NCBI RefSeq assembly: GCF_900106665.1
Contig: NZ_FNNA01000002.1
Coordinates: 434,001-498,000, forward strand
Source: Paracoccus sanguinis
Lineage (GTDB): Bacteria; Pseudomonadota; Alphaproteobacteria; Rhodobacterales; Rhodobacteraceae
Direction of reading: 5' to 3'
DNA length: 64,000 nucleotides
Positions 22,767-34,948 of the stretch are shown here, piece after piece (position 1 is the first letter of the stretch; every line of letters starts with the position of its first letter). A program made the position numbers and the translations under genes. The notes under the pieces were generated by a model. That model was not told where the DNA came from and did no database searches. It worked only from the letters and a program-made list of their open reading frames with translations.

Positions 22767-23189
22767 ATGAAGCGCCAGACGTTCCTGCCCGATGAATACC
22801 GTCCCGCCGAGGACGAGCCCTTCATGAACGACCGGCAGCTCGAGTATTTCCGCCGCAAGCTGCTCGCCTGGAAACAGGAACTGCTGGACCAGTCGGCCGA
22901 GACGCTCGAGGTGCTGCAGGACAGCGGCCGCAACGTCCCCGACATCGCCGACCGCGCGTCCGAGGAAACCGACCGCGCCATCGAGCTGCGGACCCGGGAC
23001 CGGCAGCGCAAGCTGGTCAGCAAGATCGACGCCGCGCTGCGCCGGATCGAGACCGGCGACTACGGCTATTGCGAGATGACGGGTGAGCCGATCAGCCTCA
23101 AGCGGCTGGACGCGCGCCCCATCGCCACCATGACGCTCGAGGCGCAGGAACGCCACGAGCGGAAGGAGCGGGTTCACCGCGAGGATTGA
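22767..23189 (+). CDS. dksA: DksA/TraR family RNA polymerase-binding regulator
   Basis: 140-residue RNA polymerase secondary-channel factor that works with ppGpp. The coiled-coil tip keeps the key D-x2-D-x-A pattern (Asp59, Asp62, Ala64 in PDIADRASEE). The zinc-finger region keeps only Cys102 (DYGYCEMTGEP); the other three cysteines are Thr, Thr and Ala-like positions. The Rhodobacter sphaeroides DksA homolog is known to function with the same loss, so this is probably active. The start follows GGAGGAAGC. An in-frame upstream extension to 22662 lacks homology. Confidence 0.92.
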   Translation: MKRQTFLPDEYRPAEDEPFMNDRQLEYFRRKLLAWKQELLDQSAETLEVLQDSGRNVPDIADRASEETDRAIELRTRDRQRKLVSKIDAALRRIETGDYGYCEMTGEPISLKRLDARPIATMTLEAQERHERKERVHRED

Positions 23190-23253
23190 CCGGCGGTGCC
23201 TGCGGCAATCGCGCGCCTGTCCCCGGCCCGGCCCCCGGCTTAAGGCTGCGGCC

Positions 23254-24393
23254 ATGACCCAGTCCGCCTCTGCCCTTTCCCAGCGCCCCGTCACCGTGAT
23301 CGGCGCCGGCCTCGGCGGGCTCACCGCCGCGATTGCACTCGCCCGGCGCGGGGCCGACGTCACCGTGATCGAGCGCGCCCCGGCCCTGACCGAGGTTGGC
23401 GCCGGCATCCAGCTCAGCCCCAACGCGGTCCGGGTGCTCGACGCGCTCGGCCTCGGCGAAGCCTTGCGCGAGGTCTCGGCCCCCAACCCGACGGTGACGC
23501 TGCGCGACGCGCGGGGGGGCGAGGTGCTGCGGATGGACATGGCGCGCCTGCGCCCCGGGGCTGCGTTCCGCACCATCCACCGCGCCCGTGCGATCGAGTT
23601 GCTCGCCGCCGCCGCCCACGCCGCGGGCGTGACGATCCGGCTGGGCGAACCCGTCGAGACGCTGCCCGACGTGCCGCTGCTGATCGGTGCCGACGGGCTG
23701 CACAGCCGGGTGCGCACGGCGCTGAACGGCCCCGAGACGCCGTTCTTCACCGGCCAGGCGGCATGGCGGGCGCTGATCCCGCTCGAGCCCGACCCCGTGC
23801 CGGGGGCGCAGGTCTTCATGGGGCCCGGACGGCACCTCGTGTCCTACCCCCTCGCCCACGGGCTTCGGAACATCGTCGCCGTCGAAGAACGGCGGGCGTG
23901 GACCGCCGAGGGCTGGGCGCAGGCGGATGATCCCGACAACCTCCGCCGCGCCTTCGCGGGGTTCGGCGGGCCGGTGCCGGACTGGCTCGCGCAGGTGACG
24001 GCCTGCAGCGTCTGGGGGCTGCACCGCCATCAGGTCGCCGCCCGCTGGCACGACGAGCGCCGCGCGATCCTGGGCGATGCGGCGCACCCCACGCTGCCGT
24101 TTCTCGCGCAAGGGGCCTGCATGGCGATCGAGGATGCGTGGACGCTCGCCGCCTGCCTCGCGGCCGAGGCCGACCAGCCCCGCGCGCTCGCCCGCTATCA
24201 GGCGCTCCGCCGCCCGCGCTGCACCCGCATCGTCGATGCGGCGACGGCCAACGCGCGCAACTATCACCTCGCCGGCCCGCGCCGCCTGATCGGCCACGCC
24301 GCGCTGCGCGCCGCGAACCGCCTCGCCCCGCGGCAGGTGTTCGAGCGCTTCGCCTGGGTCTACGACCACGACCCTGTCGCAGCCGCGCCCTGA
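23254..24393 (+). CDS. FAD-dependent monooxygenase (salicylate hydroxylase-like)
   Basis: 379-residue group A flavoprotein monooxygenase. It has the N-terminal FAD motif VIGAGLGGLTAAIALARRG, the mid DG motif LLIGADGLHSRVR, and the C-terminal GDAAHPTLPFLAQGACMAIED that contacts FAD ribityl. Similar enzymes hydroxylate salicylate and other aromatics; the substrate here is unknown and there are no aromatic catabolism genes nearby. It starts 64 bp after dksA and ends at an intergenic palindrome facing glmM. Confidence 0.9.
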   Translation: MTQSASALSQRPVTVIGAGLGGLTAAIALARRGADVTVIERAPALTEVGAGIQLSPNAVRVLDALGLGEALREVSAPNPTVTLRDARGGEVLRMDMARLRPGAAFRTIHRARAIELLAAAAHAAGVTIRLGEPVETLPDVPLLIGADGLHSRVRTALNGPETPFFTGQAAWRALIPLEPDPVPGAQVFMGPGRHLVSYPLAHGLRNIVAVEERRAWTAEGWAQADDPDNLRRAFAGFGGPVPDWLAQVTACSVWGLHRHQVAARWHDERRAILGDAAHPTLPFLAQGACMAIEDAWTLAACLAAEADQPRALARYQALRRPRCTRIVDAATANARNYHLAGPRRLIGHAALRAANRLAPRQVFERFAWVYDHDPVAAAP

Positions 24394-24422
24394 GGGCGCC
24401 GCGAACCCCATCTTCCTTGCGC

Positions 24423-24466
24423 AAATATCCTCGGGGGTCCGGGGGCAGACAGCCCCCGGTCCGGCG
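24423..24466. repeat. REP-like intergenic palindrome, copy B
   Basis: Reads AAATATCCTCGGGGGTCC, then CCGGGGGC/GCCCCCGG arms, ending GGTCCGGCG. Same length as copy A with a few substitutions in the non-stem positions. It lies between the convergent FAD monooxygenase and glmM genes, consistent with a bidirectional terminator function. Confidence 0.75.
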
Positions 24467-24475
24467 CCGGGCGCC

Positions 24476-25822
24476 CTACGCCGCGGCGCGTTCCACCGCG
24501 GCGACGATCCCGTCCACGACCTCGCGCAGCATCGCCTCGTCCTCGGCCTCGGCCATGACCCGGATCAGCGGCTCGGTCCCCGACTTGCGGATCAGCACCC
24601 GCCCCGACGAGGCCAGCCGCGCCTCGGCCGCCGCGATCTCGGCCTTGACCGCCTCGGCCCCCAGCGGGTCGGCACCGGCCCGATAGCGGACGTTCTTCAG
24701 CATCTGCGGCACCGGCTCGAACTGGCGGACCAGCGCGCTCGCCGGCGCGCCGCTGTCGGCCAGCGCGGCGAGGAACTGCAAGCCCGCGATCAGCCCGTCG
24801 CCGGTCGTCGCGTAATCGGTCATCACGATATGCCCCGACTGCTCGCCGCCGAGATTGAAGCCCGCGCCGCGCATCCGCTCGACCACGTAGCGGTCGCCGA
24901 CCGCCGTCCGCTCAAGCCGCAGGCCACGCCCCGTCAGGTAGCGCTCGAGCCCGAGGTTCGACATCACCGTGGCGACCAGCGCCCCGCCGCGCAGCCGCCC
25001 CGCGTCGGCCCAGCGGCCGGCGAGCAGCGCCATGACCTGATCCCCGTCCGCCACCGCGCCGGTCTCGTCGACGATCATCACCCGGTCCGCATCCCCGTCG
25101 AGGCTGATGCCCAGATGCGCGCCATGCGCGCGGACCGCGGCGGCGCAGGCCTCGGGGTGGGTCGAGCCCACGCCCTCGTTGATGTTCAGCCCGTTCGGAT
25201 CGACGCCGAGCGGAATCACCTCGGCCCCCAGCTCCCACAGCACGTCCGGGGCGGCGCGATAGGCGGCGCCGTTGGCGCAGTCGATCACGACCTTGAGCCC
25301 GTCGAGCCGCTGCCCGGCGGGAAAGGTGGTCTTGGCATACTCGACATAGCGCCCGCGCCCGTCCTCGATCCGCCGCGCCCGGCCGATGTTCTGCGGCTGG
25401 GCGAGCGTGATCTCGCCCGCGATGATTGCCTCGATCTCGGCCTCGGCGTCGTCCGAGAGCTTGAAGCCGTCGGGGCCGAAGAACTTGATGCCGTTGTCGG
25501 CGGCGGGGTTGTGGCTGGCCGAGATCATGATCCCGAGGTCGGCCCGCATCGAGCGGGTCAGGAACCCGACCGCCGGGGTCGGCACCGGGCCGAGCAGCAG
25601 CACGTTCATCCCCGTCGAGGTCAGCCCCGCGGTCAGCGCGTTTTCCAGCATATAGCCCGAGAGCCGCGTGTCCTTGCCGATCACCACCCGGTGGCCGTTC
25701 TTGCCGTCGCGGCGGAAATACCGCCCAGCGGCGGCGCCAAGGCGCAGCGCCATCTCGGCGGTCATCGGGTGGGTGTTGGCGCGGCCGCGCACCCCGTCGG
25801 TGCCAAACAGCGATCTGCTCAT
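24476..25822 (-). CDS. glmM: Phosphoglucosamine mutase
   Basis: 448-residue alpha-D-phosphohexomutase converting glucosamine-6-phosphate to glucosamine-1-phosphate for UDP-GlcNAc synthesis. N-terminus [13 protein letters not shown], phosphoserine loop [17 protein letters not shown], metal loop [14 protein letters not shown], sugar loop GGEQSGHI and C-terminal phosphate site [12 protein letters not shown] are all intact. Overlaps the folP stop by 4 bp, so it is co-expressed with folP, an arrangement common in alphaproteobacteria. Confidence 0.97.
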   Translation of the reverse strand: MSRSLFGTDGVRGRANTHPMTAEMALRLGAAAGRYFRRDGKNGHRVVIGKDTRLSGYMLENALTAGLTSTGMNVLLLGPVPTPAVGFLTRSMRADLGIMISASHNPAADNGIKFFGPDGFKLSDDAEAEIEAIIAGEITLAQPQNIGRARRIEDGRGRYVEYAKTTFPAGQRLDGLKVVIDCANGAAYRAAPDVLWELGAEVIPLGVDPNGLNINEGVGSTHPEACAAAVRAHGAHLGISLDGDADRVMIVDETGAVADGDQVMALLAGRWADAGRLRGGALVATVMSNLGLERYLTGRGLRLERTAVGDRYVVERMRGAGFNLGGEQSGHIVMTDYATTGDGLIAGLQFLAALADSGAPASALVRQFEPVPQMLKNVRYRAGADPLGAEAVKAEIAAAEARLASSGRVLIRKSGTEPLIRVMAEAEDEAMLREVVDGIVAAVERAAA

Positions 25823-26817
25823 GTCTCGGGTCCTTCTTCGAGCGCCTGCCAGAGCGACAGGCCCTGCCGCACCGGGGCGACATCGTGAATGCGGTGGATC
25901 TGGATGCCCTGCGCGACGGCCGCCAGCGTCAGCGCCAGCGTGCCGGGGTCGCGGGCGGGTGCCTCGGCCCCGCCGCCGATCTGGCCGATGAAGCGCTTGC
26001 GCGACACGCCGAGCAGCACCGGCACGCCGAGGCCGTGAAACAGCCCGATGCGGCGCAAGAGCGCAAGGTTGTGGGCGGTGGTCTTGCCGAAGCCGATGCC
26101 CGGATCGACCACGATCCGCGCCGGGGGCACACCCGCCGCCTCGGCCCGGGCGATGCGCGCGGCGAGCGCGTCATAGACGTCCAGCAGCACGTCGCCATAG
26201 CGCGGGTCGTCCTGCATCGTCTCGGGCAGCCCCTGCGCGTGCATGAGGCAGAGCGCCGCGCCGGTCTCGGCCACGGCCGCGGCCATGCCGGGATCGAAGT
26301 CGAGGCCCGAGACGTCGTTGACCATCCCCGCCCCCGCCGCCACGGTGGCGCGGGCCACGGGCGCCTTGCGGGTATCGACGGACAGCGCCGCCACGCCCGC
26401 CAGCGCCGAAATCGCGGGCAACACGCGGGCGGTCTCCTCGGCCGCGGGCACCTCGGCGGCGCCGGGGCGGGTCGACTCGCCGCCGATGTCGAGGATCTCG
26501 GCCCCCGCCGCGGCGAGCGCTCGGGCGCGGCCTACGCCGCCGTCCTCGGTCCAGCGCCCGCCGTCCGAGAAGCTGTCGGGCGTCACGTTGACGATCCCCA
26601 TCAGCCGCGGGCGGTCCATCGAGAGGCCGAGCACCGGCGGACGCGGCCGGGTCAGCGCGGCGATCACCTCGGGCGGGGCGTCGTCCACGATCTCGGGCGC
26701 GGCCCCGCGGGCCAGCCGCTCGAGGCGAGAGAACCGCACCCAGCCACCCGCCAGCCGCCAGCGCCCCTCGATGGGGACCGGCTCGGGAAGGGGGCGGAAA
26801 TAGACGCGCTCAGGCAT
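25819..26817 (-). CDS. folP: Dihydropteroate synthase with N-terminal extension
   Basis: 332 residues. The TIM-barrel core begins near residue 72 ([19 protein letters not shown]) and contains [50 protein letters not shown] and GVSRKRFIG. It condenses DHPPP with p-aminobenzoate for folate synthesis. The first 70 residues ([13 protein letters not shown] onwards) are an extra segment not required for catalysis in short family members. The frame stays open to 26970 but the added residues are Pro/Arg/Cys-rich and non-homologous. Followed by overlapping glmM. Confidence 0.95.
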   Translation of the reverse strand: MPERVYFRPLPEPVPIEGRWRLAGGWVRFSRLERLARGAAPEIVDDAPPEVIAALTRPRPPVLGLSMDRPRLMGIVNVTPDSFSDGGRWTEDGGVGRARALAAAGAEILDIGGESTRPGAAEVPAAEETARVLPAISALAGVAALSVDTRKAPVARATVAAGAGMVNDVSGLDFDPGMAAAVAETGAALCLMHAQGLPETMQDDPRYGDVLLDVYDALAARIARAEAAGVPPARIVVDPGIGFGKTTAHNLALLRRIGLFHGLGVPVLLGVSRKRFIGQIGGGAEAPARDPGTLALTLAAVAQGIQIHRIHDVAPVRQGLSLWQALEEGPET

Positions 26818-26875
26818 GGGGCGACAACATCTTGTGGTGAGGCAGGATGCCCGCGTTCCCGGCGGGCGGCAAGGA

Positions 26876-27673
26876 TCAGGCCGGAGCGCGGGTCGAGGGG
26901 ACGCGGAAACCCGCCGGTGCGGCGGGCAGCGCGGTGCCCTCGGGCAAGGCCCAGATGAGCCCCCGCGCATCCAGCCGGTCGGCCAGCCACCAGGCCAGCT
27001 CGCGCGGCGCGGCCGGCACGTTCGGCACGTCGGCGATCATCCGCGCCGGCGCCCAGACCACGGCAAGGCCGTTGCCCGCCGCCCAGTCGATCTCGGTCCG
27101 GCTGTCCGCGACCCCGAGCCCCAGCCGCCCGGCCAGCGCCCACGCCGCCTGATCCAGCGCCAGCAGCGCGATCCGCCGCGCGTCGCCGCCCTCGGGCACG
27201 GGCAGGCCGGGCGCGTCGGGGACCAGCACCACCGGCCCCGCGGGCAGGGTCGGGGCGGCGCCCGCGAACAGCACCACGGGCCGTGCCACCTCGGCCGCCG
27301 CCGCCACCCGCCCCTGCCGGCGCACCAGCGTCACGCCCAGCGCGCCGGGGCCGCGGTCGAGCTTTTCGATGGTCACCGCCACCGCAGCCGCCCGCGGGTG
27401 GGTGAGGATCTGCGCCGCGATCCGCTCTCCCAGCGTCTCGAGCAGGTCGTAGCGGCGATCCGCCAGCCCGTCGCGGATCGCGTCGGTCAGCACGTCGTAG
27501 CTCAGGATGCGGTCCACCTGATCGTCGGCGCCGATCACCGGCTCGGCCAGCTCGGCCTCGATGGCAAAGCGCAGCCGCTGCGCCCGGCCACGCTCGGACT
27601 GGAAGGCGCCGATCTCGGCCGAGACGACGAAATCGCGCAGGTGAATGCGGTCGGGTTGGTCCATGGCGCCCAT
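26876..27673 (-). CDS. folB: Dihydroneopterin aldolase with long C-terminal extension
   Basis: 265 residues, about twice the usual length. Residues 1-122 are a FolB domain: EIGAFQSERG supplies the conserved Glu, LSYDVLTDAI the tyrosine, and IEKLDRGPGALGVTLVRR the catalytic lysine. The remaining 140 residues are not recognised; they are Ala/Pro-rich with a patterned alpha/beta look (ARPVVLFAGAAPTLPAGPVVLV) and conserved-looking WALAGRLGLGVADSRTEIDW. The start may instead be the ATG at 27664 (MDQPDR). It lies directly upstream of folP, so two folate steps are co-located. Confidence 0.88.
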   Translation of the reverse strand: MGAMDQPDRIHLRDFVVSAEIGAFQSERGRAQRLRFAIEAELAEPVIGADDQVDRILSYDVLTDAIRDGLADRRYDLLETLGERIAAQILTHPRAAAVAVTIEKLDRGPGALGVTLVRRQGRVAAAAEVARPVVLFAGAAPTLPAGPVVLVPDAPGLPVPEGGDARRIALLALDQAAWALAGRLGLGVADSRTEIDWAAGNGLAVVWAPARMIADVPNVPAAPRELAWWLADRLDARGLIWALPEGTALPAAPAGFRVPSTRAPA

Positions 27674-27733
27674 CTGGAACGAACGCGGCCCCGCCGCAAG
27701 GCAGGGCCGTCAGGGATGGTCGGTCGACCGCGA

Positions 27734-28297
27734 TCAGTTCGAGGCGATGCGCGCCCCGCCGCCGCGGCGGTAGAAGATGTGGCTGCCGATCCGGGTCGTG
27801 CGGGTGAAGCGCTTCGACCACGACGGGCGCACATAGGTCGTGTGGAAATAGGTCGCCCCGCCGGTCAGGCTGCGCGGCTTGCCGCTCAGCGCTTCCTGCG
27901 CGACCCGGAGGGCGCGGCTCGCCGCGGCGCCGTCGAGCATCCGCAGGCTGCGGCCCTTGTAGCTGAACTGGCCCGACTGGTTCACCACGCCGCAGACCGA
28001 CTTGGGGAACGCGGGGTGATCGACGCGGTTGAGGATCACCTCGGCCACCGCGCGCTGGCCATTTAGCGATTCGCCCCGGGCTTCGAAATACAGCGCCTCG
28101 GTCAGGCACTTGAGCGAGGCGCCGCTGGCCGAGGCGCCGCCGGTGCGGGCCTGGATGAGGCGTTCGGGGCCACCGGCGACGGTGCCCTGCTGGGACACCC
28201 CGCGGTGAGTTTCGGCGTTGACGGCAGACGGCACGATCGGCAGGGCCAGCGCGACACACACACCCACGTGCGCCAGCCTTTTGAGCAGCTTGGTCAT
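27734..28297 (-). CDS. Cell wall hydrolase, SleB family (Hydrolase_2)
   Basis: 187 residues from ATG 28297, with a signal peptide (MTKLLKRLAHVGVCVALAL, cleavage near SAVNA). The Hydrolase_2 domain follows: CLTEALYFEARGESLNGQ contains the likely catalytic glutamate, then AVAEVILNRVDHPAFPKSVC and GATYFHTTYVRPSW. SleB-type enzymes are peptidoglycan lytic transglycosylases; non-sporulating alphaproteobacteria use them in envelope remodelling. Upstream frame to 28408 is non-homologous. Confidence 0.9.
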   Translation of the reverse strand: MTKLLKRLAHVGVCVALALPIVPSAVNAETHRGVSQQGTVAGGPERLIQARTGGASASGASLKCLTEALYFEARGESLNGQRAVAEVILNRVDHPAFPKSVCGVVNQSGQFSYKGRSLRMLDGAAASRALRVAQEALSGKPRSLTGGATYFHTTYVRPSWSKRFTRTTRIGSHIFYRRGGGARIASN

Positions 28298-28505
28298 ATA
28301 GGTCAGAGTCCTGGTTCCGTTGGCGGGGGCGCTGTGGCAGCAGCGACACACCCTCTCTGGCAGCGGTGATGCGACCAGCGGCCGGGGCTTTACCAGCGGC
28401 CCCCACAACCTCAGGCAGAACGGGTCCGGAATCGACCGATTCAGGCGGGAACTCGCCGACCGGAGTCGGTGGCTTCGGCGGGGTTTTGCGATTTTTCGCC
28501 GGGGA

Positions 28506-31088
<2,583 letters not shown>

Positions 31089-31158
31089 GGCCCGCGACCC
31101 TAAGCCCGGTTTCGCGGATGCTGCAAGAGCGAAGGCCGCCCCGGCCCCGCGCGTCGGG

Positions 31159-31947
31159 TCAGGCGTCGATCTCGACCCAGACCGGCACGTGGTCGGACGG
31201 CTTCTCGGTCGCGCGCTGGTCGCGGTCCACGCCCGCATCCCGCATCAGGTCGGCGGCCTGCGGGCTCAGCAGCAGATGGTCGATGCGGATGCCGTTGTCA
31301 CGCTCCCACGCCTGGCGCTGATAGTCCCAGAAGGTGAAGGGCCCGCGCGTCCCGTGCGGATCGCGGATGCGCAGCGCGTCGGTCCAGCCCTGGTTGACGA
31401 TGCGGCGAAAGGCCGCGCGCGTCTCGGGCAGGAACAGCGCGTCCTCGACCCAGCGCTCGGGGTGGGCGGCGTCGCGCGGCTCGGGAATGACGTTGTAGTC
31501 GCCCAGCATCACCACCGGCGCCTCGGTGTCGAGCAGGGCGGCGGCGCGGGCGCGCAGACGCTCCATCCAGGCGAGCTTGTAGTCGTATTTCGGCCCCGGC
31601 GCCGGGTTGCCGTTCGGCAGGTAAAGCCCGGCCACGGTCACCGCGTGGCGCGCGCCCATCACCTCGGCCTCGATCCAGCGCGCCTGCTCGTCGCCGTCGT
31701 CGCCGGGCAGGCCGCGCCGCACATCCTCGACCGGCAGCCGCGAGAGCAGCGCGACGCCGTTCCAGCTTTTCTGCCCGTGGGTCCAGACCTGCCAGCCGAG
31801 ATCCTCGATCATCTCGGCGGGGAAGCCCTCGTCCACGGTCTTGATCTCCTGCAACACCACCACGTCGGGCTGCGCCTCGGGCAGCCAGGCGGTCAGCTGT
31901 GCGATCCGCGCCTTGACACCGTTGATGTTGAAGCTGGCGATCTTCAC
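31159..31947 (-). CDS. xthA: Exodeoxyribonuclease III (AP endonuclease family)
   Basis: 262 residues from a GTG at 31947 (VKIASFNINGVKAR). Exonuclease-endonuclease-phosphatase fold with metal ligand in VVVLQEIKT, GLYLPNGN, GDYNVIP and the C-terminal SDHVPVWVEI histidine. It repairs abasic sites and trims 3' ends. No alternative ATG fits the conserved first strand, so GTG is chosen. Lies between the PPDK-like gene and a REP-like palindrome. Confidence 0.95.
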   Translation of the reverse strand: MKIASFNINGVKARIAQLTAWLPEAQPDVVVLQEIKTVDEGFPAEMIEDLGWQVWTHGQKSWNGVALLSRLPVEDVRRGLPGDDGDEQARWIEAEVMGARHAVTVAGLYLPNGNPAPGPKYDYKLAWMERLRARAAALLDTEAPVVMLGDYNVIPEPRDAAHPERWVEDALFLPETRAAFRRIVNQGWTDALRIRDPHGTRGPFTFWDYQRQAWERDNGIRIDHLLLSPQAADLMRDAGVDRDQRATEKPSDHVPVWVEIDA

Positions 31948-31972
31948 GGCTCTGATCCCTCGGGCTGGATCC

Positions 31973-32010
31973 ATATATCCCGGGGTCCGGGGCAGCGCCC
32001 CGGTCCGGCG
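31973..32010. repeat. REP-like intergenic palindrome, copy C
   Basis: Shorter version: ATATATCCCGGGGTCCGG, arms CCGGGGC/GCCCCGG, ending GGTCCGGCG. It lies between the end of the corC-type gene and the start of xthA on the minus strand. Confidence 0.7.
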
Positions 32011-32012
32011 GC

Positions 32013-33284
32013 TCAGTTTTCGGCAGCAGGCGCCGTGACGATCAGCCGGTCGATCCGCATCGCGTCCATGTCCGCGACCTCGACCGTCCAGCCCTCGTGG
32101 GTGAAGACGTCGCCGGTGCGCGGGATGCGGTTGATGATCGACAGCACCATCCCGGCGACGGTGTGGAAATCCCCGTCCGGCACCGGGAACCCCGTCTCGC
32201 CGGCGAACTCGTCGGCGCTCTCGCTGCCCGCGACCAGCCACGAGCCGTCGGCGCGGCGGACCACGTCGGGCTCTTCGCCCTCGGCGTCGACGAAATCGCC
32301 GGTGATCGCCTCAAGCAGGTCCATCGCGGTGATGATGCCCTGAAAATGCCCGTATTCGTCATAGACGAGCACCATGCGCGAGGGCGTCACGCGCATCACC
32401 TCGATCACCGACAGCGCGTCGGCGGCGTCGAGCACGGTGGGCGCCTCGCGCATCAGCGCGCGCAGGTCGGGCGCCTCGACCCCGATCAGGTCGCGCAGCG
32501 CCACCACGCCCAGGATCTCGTCGGCCGAGCCCTCGGTGACCGGCAGGCGCGAGAACCGGGCGGCCCGCGCCTTCTCGATCACCACCTCGGGCGGGTCGGT
32601 GACGTCCACCGTCTCGACATCGCGGCGCGGGGTCATCATCGCCGCCGCCGTCCGGTCGGCGACCCGCATGACCCCCGCGATCATCCCCCGCTCACCCTCG
32701 AGCAGGACGCCCGCCTGGGTGGCCTCGGTCAGCGTCATGCGGACCTCTTCGTCGGTGATGGCGCGGTCGGACTGGTCGCGCACCCCGATCAGGTGCAGCA
32801 CCAGCCGCGCGGTGGTGTCGAGAAACCACACCAGCGGCGTGCCGATCCGCGCCAGCATCCGCATCGAGGGCGCGACGCGGGCCGCGATCCGCTCGGGGTT
32901 GGACATGGCGATCTGCTTGGGGACCAGCTCGCCCACGATCACCGAAAGCGCCGTGATGGCGGTGACGACAAGGAACACGCCCAGCGTCTGGGCCACGCCG
33001 AAGGGCATCCCGGCCCGGACCAGCGCGCCCGCCGCCCGCGCGCCCAGTGTCGCGCCCGAGACCGCGCCGGTCAGCACGCCGACGAGGGTGATGCCGATCT
33101 GCACCGAGGACAGGAACTTGCCCGGCTGTTCCAGCAGGCCCAGCGCCACCTGCGCGCCGCGGTCGCCCTTTTCGGCCATGCTCGCCAGCCGCGCGGGACG
33201 CGAGCTGACCACCGCCAGCTCGGACATCGACAGCACGCCGTTGGCCACGGTCAAGAGGACGATCAGCAGGATCTCGAAGATCAT
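32013..33284 (-). CDS. CNNM/CorC family hemolysin-like transporter protein
   Basis: 423 residues. The N-terminal CNNM (DUF21) membrane domain spans about 1-190 with three or four hydrophobic segments (LSVIVGELVPKQIAMSNPE); two CBS modules span about 200-320 (MMTPRRDVETVDV, VLVYDEYGHFQGIITAMDLLEAI), and a CorC_HlyC domain closes the protein (VAGMVLSIINRIPRTGDVFTHEGW). The family is linked to Mg2+/Co2+ efflux or homeostasis; the name hemolysin is historical. It starts 6 bp after erpA, so both form one transcription unit. Confidence 0.92.
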   Translation of the reverse strand: MIFEILLIVLLTVANGVLSMSELAVVSSRPARLASMAEKGDRGAQVALGLLEQPGKFLSSVQIGITLVGVLTGAVSGATLGARAAGALVRAGMPFGVAQTLGVFLVVTAITALSVIVGELVPKQIAMSNPERIAARVAPSMRMLARIGTPLVWFLDTTARLVLHLIGVRDQSDRAITDEEVRMTLTEATQAGVLLEGERGMIAGVMRVADRTAAAMMTPRRDVETVDVTDPPEVVIEKARAARFSRLPVTEGSADEILGVVALRDLIGVEAPDLRALMREAPTVLDAADALSVIEVMRVTPSRMVLVYDEYGHFQGIITAMDLLEAITGDFVDAEGEEPDVVRRADGSWLVAGSESADEFAGETGFPVPDGDFHTVAGMVLSIINRIPRTGDVFTHEGWTVEVADMDAMRIDRLIVTAPAAEN

Positions 33285-33290
33285 GGCGGG

Positions 33291-33626
33291 TCAGATCGAG
33301 AAGGACGTGCCGCACCCGCACGAGGCGCTCGCATTCGGGTTGTCGATGGTGAAGCGCGCCCCGATCAGCTCGTCCGACCAGTCGATCGTGGCCCCGGCGA
33401 GGAACGGCAGCGACACCGGGTCCACGACCACGCGCTGCCCCGCCTCTTCCAGCACCAGATCGTCCGGCGCGGGCGCGTCCATGCGGATGTCGTACTGAAA
33501 GCCCGAGCAGCCGCCACCGGCCACCGCCACCCGCAGGGCGGGCACCGCACCGTCACCCGAACTACCGGCGTTGATCTCGGCCAGCCGCGCAAAGGCGCGG
33601 GGCGTGACCTTGGGGGGCAGGTTCAT
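33291..33626 (-). CDS. erpA: A-type iron-sulfur carrier (ErpA/IscA family)
   Basis: 111-residue A-type carrier that passes Fe-S clusters to apoproteins. The three cluster-binding cysteines are present in GGGCSGFQYDI and SASCGCGTSF. Length and C-terminus are typical. The chosen start is ATG 33626 (MNLPPKVTPRAFARL); an in-frame extension to 33686 adds an unrelated stretch. Paired with the corC-type gene and divergent from dgt. Confidence 0.93.
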   Translation of the reverse strand: MNLPPKVTPRAFARLAEINAGSSGDGAVPALRVAVAGGGCSGFQYDIRMDAPAPDDLVLEEAGQRVVVDPVSLPFLAGATIDWSDELIGARFTIDNPNASASCGCGTSFSI

Positions 33627-33715
33627 GGGGCGTTCCCGTTTCGTGTCCTGATCACGAACTATAGGTTCGCAAGGCACGTCCCGCAAGGAACCCGCCCCGA
33701 AAGGCCCGCCGCCGC

Positions 33716-34948
33716 ATGGTCCCCGCTTCGCCGCCCCGCCGGCACCCGACTGCCCCCGACCCCGCGGCCGAGATGGCCGTGGCCCGTCCCGGCGGCCTCG
33801 CCCCCTTCGCCTGCCGCCCGCAGGCCAGCCGCGGCCGCCGCCACCCGGAGGAGCTGTCCACCTTCCGCTCGCCCTGGCAGCGCGACCGCGACCGGATCAT
33901 CCACTCGTCGGCCTTTCGCCGGCTCAAGCACAAGACGCAGGTGTTCGTCGAACAGGACGGCGACGGGTATCGTGGCGACTATTACCGTACCCGGCTGACC
34001 CACACGATCGAGGTGGCGCAGGTCGCCCGCACCATCGCCGCGGCGCTCGGGCTCGACACCGATCTGGCCGAGGCGGTGGCGCTGGCCCACGACCTCGGCC
34101 ACCCGCCCTTCGGCCACACCGGCGAGGATGCGCTCGCCGCCCTCATGGCGCCATACGGCGGCTTCGACCACAACGCCCAGGCGCTGAGGATCGTGACCCG
34201 GCTGGAACGCCACTACGCCGGCTTCGACGGCCTCAACCTGACGTGGGAAACGCTCGAGGGCATCGCCAAGCACAACGGCCCGGTGCCCGCCCCCTGGCCC
34301 TGGGCGCTGGCCGAGGTCAACGCCGACTGGAACCTGCGGCTCGACACCCATGCCAGCGCCGAGGCGCAGGTGGCGGCGGTGGCCGACGACATCGCCTATA
34401 ACCACCACGACCTGCACGACGGCCTGCGCGCCGGGCTCTTCACCGAGGCCGACCTGTCCGAGCTGCCGCTGGTCGGCCCGGCGCTGGCCGAGGTGGACCG
34501 GCTGCACCCGGGCCTCGACCCGATGCGGCGCCGGCACGAGGCGCTGCGCCGGGTGTTCGGGGTGATGGTCGAGGACGTGATCGCCGTCGCCCGCGGGCGG
34601 CTGTCCGCGGCCGCCCCCGCGGACGTCGAGGCGATCCGGGCGATGGACGGCCCGGTGATCCGCTTCTCCAAGCCGCTCTACCAGAACCTAAAGGCGATCA
34701 AGGGGTTCCTGTTCACCCGCATGTACCGCGCGGAAACGGTGATGGAGGAACGCGCCAGCGTCACCGCGATGCTGAACACGCTGTTCCCGATGCTGATGGA
34801 CGACCCGCGGCTGATGCCCGTGGAATGGCAGGACGAGATGGCCGCGGCCTCGGATACCACCCGGCGGGCGCGGGTGGTGCTGGATTACGTCGCCGGGATG
34901 ACGGATCGGTTTGCGATTTCGGAATACGGGCGGCTGACGGGGGGTTAG
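33716..34948 (+). CDS. dgt: dGTP triphosphohydrolase-like HD protein
   Basis: Up to 410 residues. HD-domain phosphohydrolase with RDRDRIIHSSAFRRLKHKTQV, RLTHTIEVAQVARTIA (first His), LAHDLGHPPFGHTGE (His-Asp) and VADDIAYNHHDLHDGL (last Asp). It hydrolyses dNTPs, classically dGTP, to deoxynucleoside and triphosphate. The start is uncertain: ATG 33716 gives an N-terminal Pro/Ala stretch, ATG 33773 (MAVARPGGLAPFAC) gives a length closer to relatives. The 3' end overlaps the convergent sulfotransferase by 4 bp. Confidence 0.9.
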   Translation: MVPASPPRRHPTAPDPAAEMAVARPGGLAPFACRPQASRGRRHPEELSTFRSPWQRDRDRIIHSSAFRRLKHKTQVFVEQDGDGYRGDYYRTRLTHTIEVAQVARTIAAALGLDTDLAEAVALAHDLGHPPFGHTGEDALAALMAPYGGFDHNAQALRIVTRLERHYAGFDGLNLTWETLEGIAKHNGPVPAPWPWALAEVNADWNLRLDTHASAEAQVAAVADDIAYNHHDLHDGLRAGLFTEADLSELPLVGPALAEVDRLHPGLDPMRRRHEALRRVFGVMVEDVIAVARGRLSAAAPADVEAIRAMDGPVIRFSKPLYQNLKAIKGFLFTRMYRAETVMEERASVTAMLNTLFPMLMDDPRLMPVEWQDEMAAASDTTRRARVVLDYVAGMTDRFAISEYGRLTGG

